64,000 nucleotides of DNA, from assembly GCF_050611725.1 (NCBI RefSeq), contig NZ_JBODJB010000001.1, positions 2,666,001 to 2,730,000 of the forward strand, written 5' to 3'. Below, piece by piece: positions 27,604 through 36,213 of this stretch. The notes beneath the pieces are model-generated. The model made no database searches and had not been told where the DNA came from. It was given only the letters and a program-made list of their open reading frames with translations. A program made the position numbers and the translations under genes. Source of the DNA: Ferruginibacter sp050611725 (lineage in GTDB: Bacteria > Bacteroidota > Bacteroidia > Chitinophagales > Chitinophagaceae). Positions within the stretch are counted from its first letter, which is position 1, and the number at the start of each line of letters is the position of its first letter.

Positions 27604-29187
27604 CTTATGCACCTCACTCGTAAAATGAAACTCAATATCCGGATTATTTTGTCTTTCCGTATTTAAGAACCACTCACTTTGTGCCAGGTAAACCAGGTGT
27701 CCATCTTTATCTTCCGCAATATTTCCCTGCTTGAATTTAATGAAGTCGTTTAGTTTTTTAGGGTCATTGCTCGTGATCCAGCATGCCTTAAAAAACGGCA
27801 GACTATTCATCTGCACAGCTGCCCCATACTCTTGTAAAAGACGGTATTGAATAACTTCAAACTGAAGTTCACCTACACAACCAATGATCTTTTTTGTACC
27901 ACCAAACTGAGTGAACAATTGAGCTACACCTTCATCAGTTAGCTGCAAAAGCCCCTTTTCTAACTGCTTGGTTTTCATAGGATCTTTATTCTGCACCTCT
28001 TTAAATATTTCAGGTGAAAAAGAAGGTATCCCCGTGAAGTAAAACTTTTCTCCTTCGGTCAAAGTGTCACCAATTTTAAAGTTACCTGTATCAAATAAAC
28101 CCACCACATCTCCCGGAAAAGCCTCTTCAATAACATCCTTCTGACGAGCCAAAAAACTGTACGGATTACTGAAGCGAAAATCCCTTTCCATCCTCACATG
28201 ATTGTAGTATTTGTTGCGTTCAAACTTGCCACTGCATACCCTTAAAAAAGCAATTCTATCTCTATGCTTTGGATCAAGGTTGGCATGTATCTTAAAAATA
28301 AATCCACTGAATTTATCTTCCTCAGGCTTAACATCTCTTAAAGTAGTATGCCTTGGTCTCGGTGTTGGAGCAATACGAATAAAAGTATCCAGCATCTCCC
28401 TAACCCCAAAATTATTGACTGCACTACCAAAAAACACAGGAGCAGTTTTACCGGTCAGGTAATCATCAATATTCAATTCGCCATACACACCATCTATCAG
28501 TTCAACATCTTCTCTCAAAGTAGCCGCATCTTTCTCACCTACTTTAGTATCAAGTATAGAATCATTCAGGTCATTAATTTCAAGCACATCCTCATCGTTT
28601 GCTTTTGTACCGGCAGTAAACAATACCAAACTCTTTTTATGCAGATCGTACACCCCTTTAAAATCCTTACCGCTATTAATCGGCACGGTCATCGGGTGAA
28701 GATTGATCTTTAATTCATTCTCTATCTCTTCCAACAGATCAAAACGATTCTTCCCATCCCTATCCATCTTATTAATGAAAACGATCACCGGTGTATTACG
28801 CATGGCAATAACTTCCATCAATCTTCTTGTCTGCGCCTCTACCCCGTTCACACTATCAATAACAAGCACAACACTATCCACTGCCGTTAGCGTTCTGTAA
28901 GTATCCTCCGCAAAATCCTTGTGCCCCGGTGTATCCAGCAGATTGATCAAATGCCCGTCATACTCAAAGGTCATTACCGAAGTAGCCACACTAATACCCC
29001 TTTGCCTTTCAATCTCCATGAAATCGGAAGTGGCATGTTTCTTTATCTTATTGCTCTTAACCGCACCCGCTGTTTGAATGGCCCCACCAAATAACAGGAA
29101 TTTCTCCGTCAAAGTGGTTTTACCGGCATCCGGGTGACTGATAATGGCGAATGTTTTGCGTTTGTTTATTTCGTTGATATACTTCAT
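27601..29187 (-). CDS. prfC: Peptide chain release factor 3
   Basis: The product has 528 residues, the normal length for RF3. The G-domain motifs are complete: SHPDAGKTTLTE (P-loop, about residues 17-28), RGISVATSV (switch I), DTPGHKDFAEDTYRT (switch II) and NKMDRDG for guanine binding. The downstream FCGS-type motif appears as PVFFGSAVNNFG, and the C-terminal domain has GCVGELQFEVIQYRL, which separates RF3 from elongation factor G. RF3 is a GTPase that recycles RF1 and RF2 from the ribosome after termination. TACCTTTG at 29211-29218 (minus strand) is a probable -7 box. Confidence 0.97.
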   Translation of the reverse strand: MKYINEINKRKTFAIISHPDAGKTTLTEKFLLFGGAIQTAGAVKSNKIKKHATSDFMEIERQRGISVATSVMTFEYDGHLINLLDTPGHKDFAEDTYRTLTAVDSVVLVIDSVNGVEAQTRRLMEVIAMRNTPVIVFINKMDRDGKNRFDLLEEIENELKINLHPMTVPINSGKDFKGVYDLHKKSLVLFTAGTKANDEDVLEINDLNDSILDTKVGEKDAATLREDVELIDGVYGELNIDDYLTGKTAPVFFGSAVNNFGVREMLDTFIRIAPTPRPRHTTLRDVKPEEDKFSGFIFKIHANLDPKHRDRIAFLRVCSGKFERNKYYNHVRMERDFRFSNPYSFLARQKDVIEEAFPGDVVGLFDTGNFKIGDTLTEGEKFYFTGIPSFSPEIFKEVQNKDPMKTKQLEKGLLQLTDEGVAQLFTQFGGTKKIIGCVGELQFEVIQYRLLQEYGAAVQMNSLPFFKACWITSNDPKKLNDFIKFKQGNIAEDKDGHLVYLAQSEWFLNTERQNNPDIEFHFTSEVHK

Positions 29188-29248
29188 TACTATTACTGGA
29201 ATTCAGGCCGCAAAGGTAAGGGTTGAACGGCTGATTTGGTAATTTCAT

Positions 29249-29288
29249 GATGTGCCGATGTGCTAATGTGCTGATATGCTGATGTAAA
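29249..29288. repeat. Five imperfect copies of an 8-base tandem repeat
   Basis: Starting at 29249 the sequence reads gatgtgcc, gatgtgct, aatgtgct, gatatgct and gatgtaaa, a tandem array with period 8. The same unit (atgtgcta) occurs at 38795-38827 in the ribosomal operon. It lies upstream of prfC, in a 414-base region without a credible gene. The rest of that region holds a T-rich stretch (29322-29370) and the palindromic element at 29388-29468. Confidence 0.6.
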
Positions 29289-29387
29289 GCTGTACCTATT
29301 TCGTGAAGTGCCCACACTTTCTCATTTCTTATTTCTTATTCCCTATTTCACATTTTTTATCCTTTTTAAGCATCCCCCATATAACAA

Positions 29388-29468
29388 AGCCCGGCATTGG
29401 TTTCCGGCTATCCGTTCCAAGCCTTCTCCGCCTGCGGCGGATCAGGGCTTTCCACTCCTATCCGGGCT
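29388..29468. repeat. Nested palindromic element of about 81 bases
   Basis: Three inverted repeats are nested. The outer pair is AGCCCGG (29388-29394) with CCGGGCT (29462-29468). The middle pair is AAGCC/GGCTT at about 29419-29450. The inner pair is TCCGCC/GGCGGA around a 3-base loop (29427-29441). The segment is much GC-richer than the AT-rich DNA around it. Its arms share the phrases GGCTATCC and TTCCACTCC. This looks like a dispersed non-coding mobile or repetitive element of the REP type and not a terminator. No transposase is near. Confidence 0.6.
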
Positions 29469-29601
29469 ATGCTCAGCAACAAAATATCACTGAGCTTTTT
29501 AGGGCAGTTACATAAATCATACTATATTAGTGTCATTGACTTGACTTAGTATCGATGATGAACAAGTTAGCAGCTATATCAATTACACCTAATCTTCGTA
29601 A

Positions 29602-30402
29602 ATGATTTTTTTTAAAAACCTTTTTGGCTCAAAGCAGAAATCTAAGCCAAGCGAAAGTCAACAATCTCAAAATAGGGTTATTGAAATTAGAAACTCCACT
29701 AAATTTGATGGACTAGATCATGATTTTATTGATTTACTTTATTTTATTACACAAGATGAGAAAATTGTCTTTGTAACAAAACTGCTTGAAATTATTGAAG
29801 AATTGGGTATTACTAAGGAGACGCTCAGAACTGAATTCATGGAGAGTTTTACAAATTATATCAACTCAAATGAAATCGACCTTCCATTTATAGCTGAGCT
29901 ATTTAATTTTCATAACATAACTGTGACAGTATCGGTACCTGATGAAACAATAATTGAAACAAGGGAAGGTTATACTGAAATACGTGGGAAAGAAAAACTC
30001 CAACATTACTACACAGCAATAAGATTAGCATCGTATAACTTACAAGTTAAAGCCGACAATCAAATTCAGAATATTGCAGATGAAGAAAAACTCATTTTGG
30101 ATAGTCTTTCTGATCGCCATAAAGACTTTGCTAGGATAAACATTTTTCTTCAACTAGGCAAAAGCTTTAAACTGCAAAAAAACTTTGACAAAATGGGGCA
30201 TTATTATGATAGCATTTTAACAGACAGTTTTGATTTAAGTCAAAATACTGTAGCCGATTTCATAAGAGTTGCCGGCGAGGATTTCTATCAATTGGGCAAA
30301 CTAACAGAAGCATTAAAATATTTTAAAAAGGGACTTGAGCTAAATCCAAAATTGGGCGTAAAAAAAATTGTTGCTGAAATCGAAAAGAAAATAAATGATT
30401 GA
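29602..30402 (+). CDS. Cytoplasmic protein with C-terminal TPR-like region, unknown function
   Basis: The 266-residue protein has no signal peptide. After a short basic N-terminus (FFKNLFGSKQKSK) there is a mixed alpha/beta part, DLLYFITQDEKIVFVTKLLEII, then a hydrophobic beta segment around residues 105-125. The last 100 residues contain LQLGKSFKLQKNFDKMGHYYDSIL and DFYQLGKLTEALKYFKKGLELNPK, which are tetratricopeptide-like helices. TPRs mediate protein contacts. I do not recognise the first two-thirds. The gene stands alone, downstream of the palindromic element at 29388-29468, and is convergent to the regulator at 30564. Confidence 0.6.
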   Translation: MIFFKNLFGSKQKSKPSESQQSQNRVIEIRNSTKFDGLDHDFIDLLYFITQDEKIVFVTKLLEIIEELGITKETLRTEFMESFTNYINSNEIDLPFIAELFNFHNITVTVSVPDETIIETREGYTEIRGKEKLQHYYTAIRLASYNLQVKADNQIQNIADEEKLILDSLSDRHKDFARINIFLQLGKSFKLQKNFDKMGHYYDSILTDSFDLSQNTVADFIRVAGEDFYQLGKLTEALKYFKKGLELNPKLGVKKIVAEIEKKIND

Positions 30403-30563
30403 GCTTAAAATACAGCTGCTAACATTTCGTCGTTTCACCATTGTTGGTCTCCCCCTACCTACCGAACTAAATTAACTAATTACCCCAAGCACCGTTGTTG
30501 CTGCAATACCAACAAAAGCAAAATTGAATACTAATAACATCTAACCGTAGCAGAAATATCTTC

Positions 30564-31484
30564 TTAAGCACTAATTTCAAGCTTATATCCCTTACCACGT
30601 ATAACAGCAATATTCACATTCGGATCTGATTCAAGTTTTTTTCTAAGTTTTGATATGAACATATCAAGACTACGGCCTACAATAACACCCTCATCTTCCC
30701 ATATCTCTTTTTGTAAACGGCTTCGCTCTATTGCCTCGTTGGGTGACAACGCAAAAATGCGTAGTACACGGGTTTCGGTTTTGGTCAGTTCAATGCTATT
30801 CCCATTTATCATCAATTTACGAGCCGCCGTATCAAACAACATCGACCCCAAAGTAAACACATCAGCATGCCGCACCTCACTTGCTACTACATCAGTATTG
30901 CTACCTTCAGGCAAAGCCTCCCGCTGCTTAACCGATCTAAAAACAATAAATCCAACCAATCCTAAAAATGCCAGGCCACCAAGCAAATATTTATTCTTTG
31001 TCGTAGTTATACCCGTTGGTTTAAATTTAATATTGATCATGTAACATCCTGTTGGTTGCTTTCTTCCTATACAGGCAATAATATCATCTTTCTTATTTTT
31101 TGATATAGCATATCCATAAGCTACACTGTCATTAGCGCAGGTAACCACATTAACAACATAATCACTGGCAAGCGGGTCTTTGGCCAATAATCGTTGAGTA
31201 GTATTCACCAGAAATTCAGGTTGAAAACTAAGATCATTTTCAAACCTGATCTGATATTCATTTTCGGCTATTTTTTTTACCGGAAGTACCCGTGATACAC
31301 TGTCGCCTGATTGCAATAATATTTCATGTCCGATCCTGCGGAGCAAAACCTCCCTCCTGGCAATATCAAACTCGTCATTGCCAACCATACCGAAAGCCAC
31401 ACAGATCAGAGAGATAAGCACAAGCAGTGACAATCCAAATAGGTATTTATGTTTCCCCCGCAGGAGATTTCCTCTATCAAACAT
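30564..31484 (-). CDS. Membrane-spanning winged-helix transcriptional regulator
   Basis: The 306-residue protein has a cytoplasmic start, a first membrane helix at about residues 13-33, an extracytoplasmic domain (34-165, with cysteines 116, 138 and 147), a second helix at 166-184 and an OmpR/PhoB-type winged helix at about 209-304. The DNA-binding domain is clear: LTKTETRVLRIFALSPNEAI, then RSLDMFISKLRKKL, then IRGKGYKL. This is a one-component design in which a periplasmic sensor is joined directly to the DNA-binding domain. ToxR and CadC do the same, but with the DNA-binding domain at the N-terminus. It is divergent from the secreted protein at 31665, an obvious candidate target. Confidence 0.82.
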   Translation of the reverse strand: MFDRGNLLRGKHKYLFGLSLLVLISLICVAFGMVGNDEFDIARREVLLRRIGHEILLQSGDSVSRVLPVKKIAENEYQIRFENDLSFQPEFLVNTTQRLLAKDPLASDYVVNVVTCANDSVAYGYAISKNKKDDIIACIGRKQPTGCYMINIKFKPTGITTTKNKYLLGGLAFLGLVGFIVFRSVKQREALPEGSNTDVVASEVRHADVFTLGSMLFDTAARKLMINGNSIELTKTETRVLRIFALSPNEAIERSRLQKEIWEDEGVIVGRSLDMFISKLRKKLESDPNVNIAVIRGKGYKLEISA

Positions 31485-31664
31485 AATGTCAAGATAATAT
31501 TTACAAAGTTTACGCTTTTATTTACAATACTTGCTCTCTGTTTGAAAATTATCAAGGTATTTTTGAAGCATCAACTTTAAAGGGGTACAAAAAATAAAAG
31601 AAATACTTTAAACAGATCTGATTTATAAGGGAATAGATCTATGCTAATTAAAACAACAAAAAAT

Positions 31665-32204
31665 ATGAAAAAAATTATCTATGCGCTCATCTTATCGCTG
31701 GTTGTGGTAAGCGGACTATTATTCGCAAATTTAGCAATCAAAAATGAAACGTCTAAAAAAACAAACCCAAAGCCACTCTCTGCTGCCGAAAGACAAGCTG
31801 AATTGAAAAAATGGGAGGCCACCCCCGAGGGTATGAAGTACAAACAATGGGAGGCATCTCCCGAAGGTAAAAAAGTGTTTGCCGCCGAAGCTAAAATAAG
31901 GAGGCATATAAGCGATTCTTCCAATATGGAGGCTGTTATTACATCTCTTTCGCTTCCGCCGGGCTCACGATTAGGTTTTGGAGTAATGGCCAACATAAAT
32001 GGCGAGGAATATATTCTCATGTTTTCACCGGAAAAATCTCAACTTGAGCAATTGCAAAGTCTGAATGTTAACGACAAAATAATTATTAGAAGTCATGCCG
32101 TATCACATGCGCCTAAGTACTCATATCCAATCGTATCCGGCGACTATGTAGAACGAGATGGTAAAGTCATTTTTAAACGTATACCTCAAAAGGGTGGTTG
32201 TTGA
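31665..32204 (+). CDS. Exported protein with PEG-type repeat, unknown function
   Basis: I chose the ATG at 31665 because it is followed directly by a signal peptide (MKKIIYALILSLVVVSGLLF); an upstream in-frame ATG at 31641 would add 8 residues. The mature protein has about 150 residues. It contains an internal repeat, KWEATPEGMKYK then QWEASPEGKKVF, and a C-terminal beta-rich domain with LGFGVMANINGEEYILMF. The C-terminal KGGC is cysteine-ended. No family is recognised. It is divergent from the membrane regulator at 30564-31484, with 180 bases between the starts, so the regulator may control it. Confidence 0.6.
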   Translation: MKKIIYALILSLVVVSGLLFANLAIKNETSKKTNPKPLSAAERQAELKKWEATPEGMKYKQWEASPEGKKVFAAEAKIRRHISDSSNMEAVITSLSLPPGSRLGFGVMANINGEEYILMFSPEKSQLEQLQSLNVNDKIIIRSHAVSHAPKYSYPIVSGDYVERDGKVIFKRIPQKGGC

Positions 32205-32239
32205 GTAAATAAATTGTGAGAGATACACAAACGTGTAAA

Positions 32240-32279
32240 TGAATGTCTTTGTTGGTTAGACGGCCAAGAAAGGCATTCA
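32240..32279 (+). terminator. Long imperfect hairpin, probable terminator
   Basis: TGAATG (32240-32245) pairs with CATTCA (32274-32279), and the stem continues with CTTT/AAAG and TTGG/CCAA, giving 15 of 16 positions paired, one of them a G-T pair, around an 8-base loop. It starts 35 bases after the stop of the upstream gene. There is no clear T-run, so it may act as a processing or stability element instead. Confidence 0.5.
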
Positions 32280-32339
32280 CTTTAGTTAAATCATTAAATT
32301 TGTTTTGTTGAAATATTTACAAAGGCAAAACTACAACCT

Positions 32340-32714
32340 ATGCATAAGTATCTTTTTTTCCTCTCAATCCTAATGGTAATATCTTTATCCGCTATCAGCC
32401 AATCCAATCCATCTGAGGAAAAAGTAAAAACTATGCTATGCCACAAATGGAAGGCAGTTTCAATTGAAGTTCAAGGCGAAAAAGAGCTTCCAGAGGAAGA
32501 CCTAATCATTACTTTCTTAATAGACGGGACTTTTATCGATTCGCAAGAGGGTACTAAACCAAATAAAGAAAAATGGGAGTATAATCATGAAAAAATGACT
32601 ATAACAACGGGAGATGTAAAAAAGAAAATCTTAACTATTAATGAACATGAGCTAAGACTTAGCACCAATATAGCTGATGAAATTATGATCGTGACATTAA
32701 AGCGTGTTGACTAA
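32340..32714 (+). CDS. Small secreted lipocalin-like protein
   Basis: The 124-residue product has a signal peptide ending near LSAISQS. The mature part begins with a short helix and continues with the lipocalin-like pattern of Bacteroidota: MLCHKWKAVSIEVQG, LIITFLIDGTFID, KWEYNHEKMTITTG and ILTINEHELRLST. These strands fit a small beta-barrel of about 100 residues. No lipobox is present, so it is secreted and not lipid-anchored. TAAATTTG at 32295-32302 resembles the -7 promoter box. Function unknown. Confidence 0.6.
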   Translation: MHKYLFFLSILMVISLSAISQSNPSEEKVKTMLCHKWKAVSIEVQGEKELPEEDLIITFLIDGTFIDSQEGTKPNKEKWEYNHEKMTITTGDVKKKILTINEHELRLSTNIADEIMIVTLKRVD

Positions 32715-32932
32715 ATTTTGCAATTGCAGTTATTCCCACTCCACCGAACCCAACTAAGCAACCATCACAAAATTCATTAAATCATTAAATTTGTTTGGCA
32801 GAAATACCAACAATGGCAAAAAGCTCAATCAATAAGAATGTTATTACTTTCAAATATACCCTCCGCCATAAGCCTGCTCCAAATAAGATTGAATAAAAAA
32901 TAATTATCTTTAGTAAAACTAAAACATCCGTT

Positions 32933-33760
32933 ATGAAATCGATATGCTTACTTCTGGTAATGACGTTACCTTTTTTTACCATGGCACAAAACTCACCTTC
33001 GAAAGATTCTGCTGCGTATTATAGATGTGAGCTTGCCAAATTATGGCACAAGTACAGAGACTCGATGTTACGATCAGAAGAGTATGCATCATTAAATGCA
33101 AAACTCAACAATTTGCCTGTAGACAAGCGAAAATATGTTTCCTTTAATATGTTCGCCGATGTTGTTCATAACGATTACAGCAAATTCAATCAGTCTATTA
33201 CTGCTGCCGGTTTTACCGAATTAGAACCTATCTCCTTTCGTTTTGGCTGTGGCATTACTGTCAAAAGCAAAAGAAACATTCATGATATCGGCTTCTTTTC
33301 AGTAGGATTAAAAAATCAAGCACAAAGGGGCAACGAAACCATTAAGTCCTTTTTCTCTAATGTAATGCAATACGATTACGGCTTCGATCTCTTACAGTCA
33401 AATGCAGTAAGCATTTATCCTTATGCAGGGCTTTCAATCAGAGCATCTATGTTACGTTATGAACAACCAATGCAAATAAACCCCGGTACAACTAATATAT
33501 CCGATCTTGTAATTCCTAATGGGTCGGCATATTTAAGTTCTACCAAAATCGGCTATCAAGCAGGCCTCGGCATAGATGTTACTGTTAGCAATTTTAATAA
33601 TTCCAGAGGTTCAGTTATACTTTTTGCAAAAGGCGGAACCAACGGCCCTATAGGCAGAGAAAGATATAAAACAAACGATAGTGATATCACTTACAATTAT
33701 GATATACGTCATGCAGATTGGATGATTACCTTCGGTATCAAGTTTGCAGGAAGAGATTAG
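32933..33760 (+). CDS. Secreted or outer-membrane protein, unknown function
   Basis: The 275-residue protein has a signal peptide (cleavage after FFTMAQ). The first 70 mature residues are helical and charged (LAKLWHKYRDSMLRSEEY). The rest is beta-rich with repeated aromatic and glycine positions: FRFGCGITVKSKRNIHDIGFF, YPYAGLSIRASMLRY and SVILFAKGGTNGP, ending with WMITFGIKFAGRD. The terminal aromatic-rich strand is compatible with an eight-stranded outer-membrane barrel. I do not recognise a family. It is 60 bases upstream of the VOC-family gene on the same strand. Confidence 0.55.
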   Translation: MKSICLLLVMTLPFFTMAQNSPSKDSAAYYRCELAKLWHKYRDSMLRSEEYASLNAKLNNLPVDKRKYVSFNMFADVVHNDYSKFNQSITAAGFTELEPISFRFGCGITVKSKRNIHDIGFFSVGLKNQAQRGNETIKSFFSNVMQYDYGFDLLQSNAVSIYPYAGLSIRASMLRYEQPMQINPGTTNISDLVIPNGSAYLSSTKIGYQAGLGIDVTVSNFNNSRGSVILFAKGGTNGPIGRERYKTNDSDITYNYDIRHADWMITFGIKFAGRD

Positions 33761-33819
33761 TTGGCTATAGTTGTCAACTGTGATATAAGCTGTTTGTCGA
33801 GTTATCAAAAACAAAACCA

Positions 33820-34287
33820 ATGATCAAAGGCATTTACGAAACACATATCAACGTAGAAAATTTAGAACGCTCCGTTGACTTTTACAAAAATGTATTAGGA
33901 CTTGAACAATGTAGTTACGCTGATGATCGAAGAATTGCTTTTTTCTGGGTAGGTAAACCCCGTGAATATATGTTGGGCCTTTGGGAAAAACCCAAATCAG
34001 AAATTGTAAGAATGCACTTTGCTTTTCGTTGTGATAAAGATGATATACTAAATCGATCCGTTGATTTTCTAAAAGAAAGAAATTTAAAGCCTTATAATTT
34101 TTTGAAAGATGGCACCGATCAACCAATGGTCTTCGCCTGGATGCCGGCACTTGCAATTTATTTTGATGACCCCGATGGACATTGCCTTGAATTTATTTCA
34201 ATTTTAGATGGCGAACCAAATGAAGCACTCGGCATCATCACTTATGAAGCATGGCAAAATCATCTTCAACAACACCCAAACACCTGA
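33820..34287 (+). CDS. VOC-family (glyoxalase/dioxygenase superfamily) protein
   Basis: The 155-residue protein shows the VOC fold. The first metal-ligand histidine is in YETHINVENLERSVDFYKNVLGLE (residues 7-30, shown here as one stretch of function), and the last ligand region is FDDPDGHCLEFISIL, with the glutamate in C-L-E-F. VOC enzymes bind a divalent metal and act as glyoxalases, dioxygenases or antibiotic-resistance proteins; small single-domain members like this are often of unknown activity. Its last bases overlap an upstream extension of the esterase ORF, but the esterase more likely starts at 34310. Confidence 0.75.
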   Translation: MIKGIYETHINVENLERSVDFYKNVLGLEQCSYADDRRIAFFWVGKPREYMLGLWEKPKSEIVRMHFAFRCDKDDILNRSVDFLKERNLKPYNFLKDGTDQPMVFAWMPALAIYFDDPDGHCLEFISILDGEPNEALGIITYEAWQNHLQQHPNT

Positions 34288-34309
34288 TCTATTAACCAAA
34301 GCTCCACAC

Positions 34310-35104
34310 ATGAAATTGTATTCAGGAATTATTGCATTGATGTTAATGCAAACTTCATTTGCACAATCGGTAACAGAAAAAACGATCATCTATTCAGAAA
34401 AAGTAAAAGACAGTTTTGAATTATATGTTTCTACACCGGCTATTATTGAAGACCTCAAGACCTATAATGTGGTGTATTACTGCGATGCCAATTTAAAATC
34501 CGGAAGAAAATTAAGAGAATTAATTAGCTCTGATACTTATAAAGAAAAAACTGCGAATACTATTTTTGTCGGCGTGGGTCATATCGGTAATTTTCATGTT
34601 TTAAGAAGAAGGGATTATATATTACCCACTATCAAAAATGGAGACACTCTTGCCCGTGATGAAAAATACGGCCACATTGAAGATTTCTATCAATTCCTAA
34701 AAACGGAATTGATCCCAAAAATAAACTCCAAATACAGAACAAACAACGAGAACAATTCAATATTAGGTCATTCTCTCGGAGGCCTATTTGCTTTTTATTG
34801 TTTGTTTAAAAACGAAACGCTTTTCACAAATTATTACGCATTGAGCCCTGCATTATGGATAGACCATTACAACATTTATGAATTCAATAAACTCGATTCA
34901 GGAAATATTAATGAAAGACATTTATATTTTTCTACAGGCGGAAGAGAGGTTATGAATCATATAAGAAAAGGCACAAACAGAATGAATAAATTCCTCAATG
35001 ATAAAAAATATGATCAATTAATGTATAGGTACGATATACATAAAAGAAAAACACATAATGCTCAAGTACCGCTTTCATTAGATTATATCTTAAAACAACC
35101 TTGA
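34310..35104 (+). CDS. Secreted alpha/beta-hydrolase esterase (Fes/IroE-like)
   Basis: The start was placed at the ATG at 34310 because it begins a signal peptide (MKLYSGIIALMLMQTSFAQS). A longer ORF from 34208 would overlap the VOC gene by 80 bases. The mature enzyme has GHSLGG with the nucleophilic Ser155, and a late histidine in THNAQVPLS. YYCDANLKSGRKLRELI and NTIFVGVGHIGNF fit the esterase-D/enterochelin-esterase type fold. It should hydrolyse esters in the periplasm, and siderophore esters are possible. The substrate is unknown. Confidence 0.78.
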   Translation: MKLYSGIIALMLMQTSFAQSVTEKTIIYSEKVKDSFELYVSTPAIIEDLKTYNVVYYCDANLKSGRKLRELISSDTYKEKTANTIFVGVGHIGNFHVLRRRDYILPTIKNGDTLARDEKYGHIEDFYQFLKTELIPKINSKYRTNNENNSILGHSLGGLFAFYCLFKNETLFTNYYALSPALWIDHYNIYEFNKLDSGNINERHLYFSTGGREVMNHIRKGTNRMNKFLNDKKYDQLMYRYDIHKRKTHNAQVPLSLDYILKQP

Positions 35105-35125
35105 CATTGAATTTTATCCATACAA

Positions 35126-35707
35126 CTAATTTTGCTTTCGCACATATTTTGTTAGTATAACGATCAATTGGCCTTCTATCTTCCCTTCAATTTGTTCAGT
35201 ATTGTCATCAACTAAACGAATATTTTTTACTACAGTTCCCATCTTTGCATTTAAGGAAGATCCCTTTACATCCAACGACTTTGTAAGCACAACGGTATCT
35301 CCGTTTTGTAATAAATGTCCATTTGCATCTTTATGCAGATCAACACTTGCATCACCTTCATGATCCCCTGCGGCTCTTGCCCAGGCGAGCCGCTCATCAT
35401 CGAGATACATCATGTCCAAATTTTCCGCAGCCCAGCTTTCATTTCGCAAACGATTCAACATACGCCATGCAACAACTTGTACACCCGGAACTTCACTCCA
35501 CATAGATTCTGACAAACAATTCCAATGGCTGCTCTGCAACTCAGCTCTCTTTTCAATTTGTGCTTTACAAGTTTCACAAACTAAAATGCAGTTTTCTTCA
35601 TTTTTTCCAGATGAAGGCGGCACTTCATAAATTGAAAGCTCTCCCACAGCTTTACATAACTCACACTTATTTTCGCTACGCCCTTGTAATATTTCCTCTA
35701 ATTTCAT
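35126..35707 (-). CDS. PhnA/YjdM-type zinc-ribbon protein
   Basis: The 193-residue protein has CELCKA near residue 15 and CETCKAQIE near residue 49, forming an N-terminal zinc ribbon. This is followed by the PhnA-type C-terminal domain DANGHLLQNGDTVVLTKSLDVKGSS and KMGTVVKNIRLV. This two-part layout matches the longer PhnA (YjdM) proteins of Bacteroidota. The name PhnA is historical, and no phosphonate genes are nearby. The function is unsettled. It is cytoplasmic, transcribed convergently to the esterase, with aroQ and its terminator upstream. Confidence 0.85.
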   Translation of the reverse strand: MKLEEILQGRSENKCELCKAVGELSIYEVPPSSGKNEENCILVCETCKAQIEKRAELQSSHWNCLSESMWSEVPGVQVVAWRMLNRLRNESWAAENLDMMYLDDERLAWARAAGDHEGDASVDLHKDANGHLLQNGDTVVLTKSLDVKGSSLNAKMGTVVKNIRLVDDNTEQIEGKIEGQLIVILTKYVRKQN

Positions 35708-35744
35708 ATTTGCTTTTTTTACTTACCAGTGTATATTAAAAAAT

Positions 35745-35767
35745 AAGACATCTTAAACAGATGTCTT
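35745..35767 (-). terminator. Intrinsic terminator of aroQ
   Basis: AAGACATC (35745-35752) pairs with GATGTCTT (35760-35767) around a 7-base loop. On the minus strand the hairpin is followed by a run of T, giving a textbook rho-independent terminator 24 bases after aroQ. Confidence 0.85.
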
Positions 35768-35790
35768 ACTCATCAGAATTTATTTTATAA

Positions 35791-36210
35791 TTATTTCGAA
35801 TGAAAATATTCTACCGCCAGTGCATAACCTTTTAATCCTAAGCCACTGATCACACCAACACTTTTACCCGATACATGAGATAGCTTTCTAAAATCTTCTC
35901 TCCCGAAAATATTTGAAATATGAACTTCTATCACAGGAGTTTTAATTGCAGCAATTGCATCTCCTATTGCCACAGAAGTATGTGTGTAAGCAGCTGGGTT
36001 AATGATAATACCATCGTAACTGAACCCCAGCCGTTGTATTTCATTCACCAACTCCCCTTCTACATTGCTTTGAAAATAATGAAACTCAATAGCAGGATAT
36101 TTACTTTTCAAATCTTCAAAAAAAGTTTCAAAGGTTTGAGCACCGTAAATACTCGTTTCTCTTGTTCCTAATAAATTTAAATTTGGGCCGTTGATGATCG
36201 CTATTTTCAT
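35791..36210 (-). CDS. aroQ: Type II 3-dehydroquinate dehydratase
   Basis: At 139 residues the length is typical. Key motifs are NGPNLNLLGTRETSIYG (residues 6-22, with the catalytic tyrosine and arginine), GIIINPAAYTHTSVA (product-binding His) and PVIEVHISNIFGREDFRK (catalytic His and closing arginine). The enzyme removes water from 3-dehydroquinate to give 3-dehydroshikimate in the shikimate pathway, working as a dodecamer. It lies 3 bases downstream of the DUF4230 gene and has its own terminator, so it ends that transcript. Confidence 0.97.
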   Translation of the reverse strand: MKIAIINGPNLNLLGTRETSIYGAQTFETFFEDLKSKYPAIEFHYFQSNVEGELVNEIQRLGFSYDGIIINPAAYTHTSVAIGDAIAAIKTPVIEVHISNIFGREDFRKLSHVSGKSVGVISGLGLKGYALAVEYFHSK

Positions 36211-36213
36211 GGC

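Noticed and set aside
28211..28900. Plus-strand ORFs antisense to prfC
   Set aside because: They are frame shadows of the release factor gene, with no domain and no conserved start.
29303..29515. ORF of 70 codons downstream of the prfC start region
   Set aside because: It runs through the T-rich stretch and the nested palindromic element, has no homology, and has no good start context.
34208..34309. Longer esterase start overlapping the VOC gene
   Set aside because: The extension is not homologous to esterases and precedes an internal ATG that begins a clear signal peptide.
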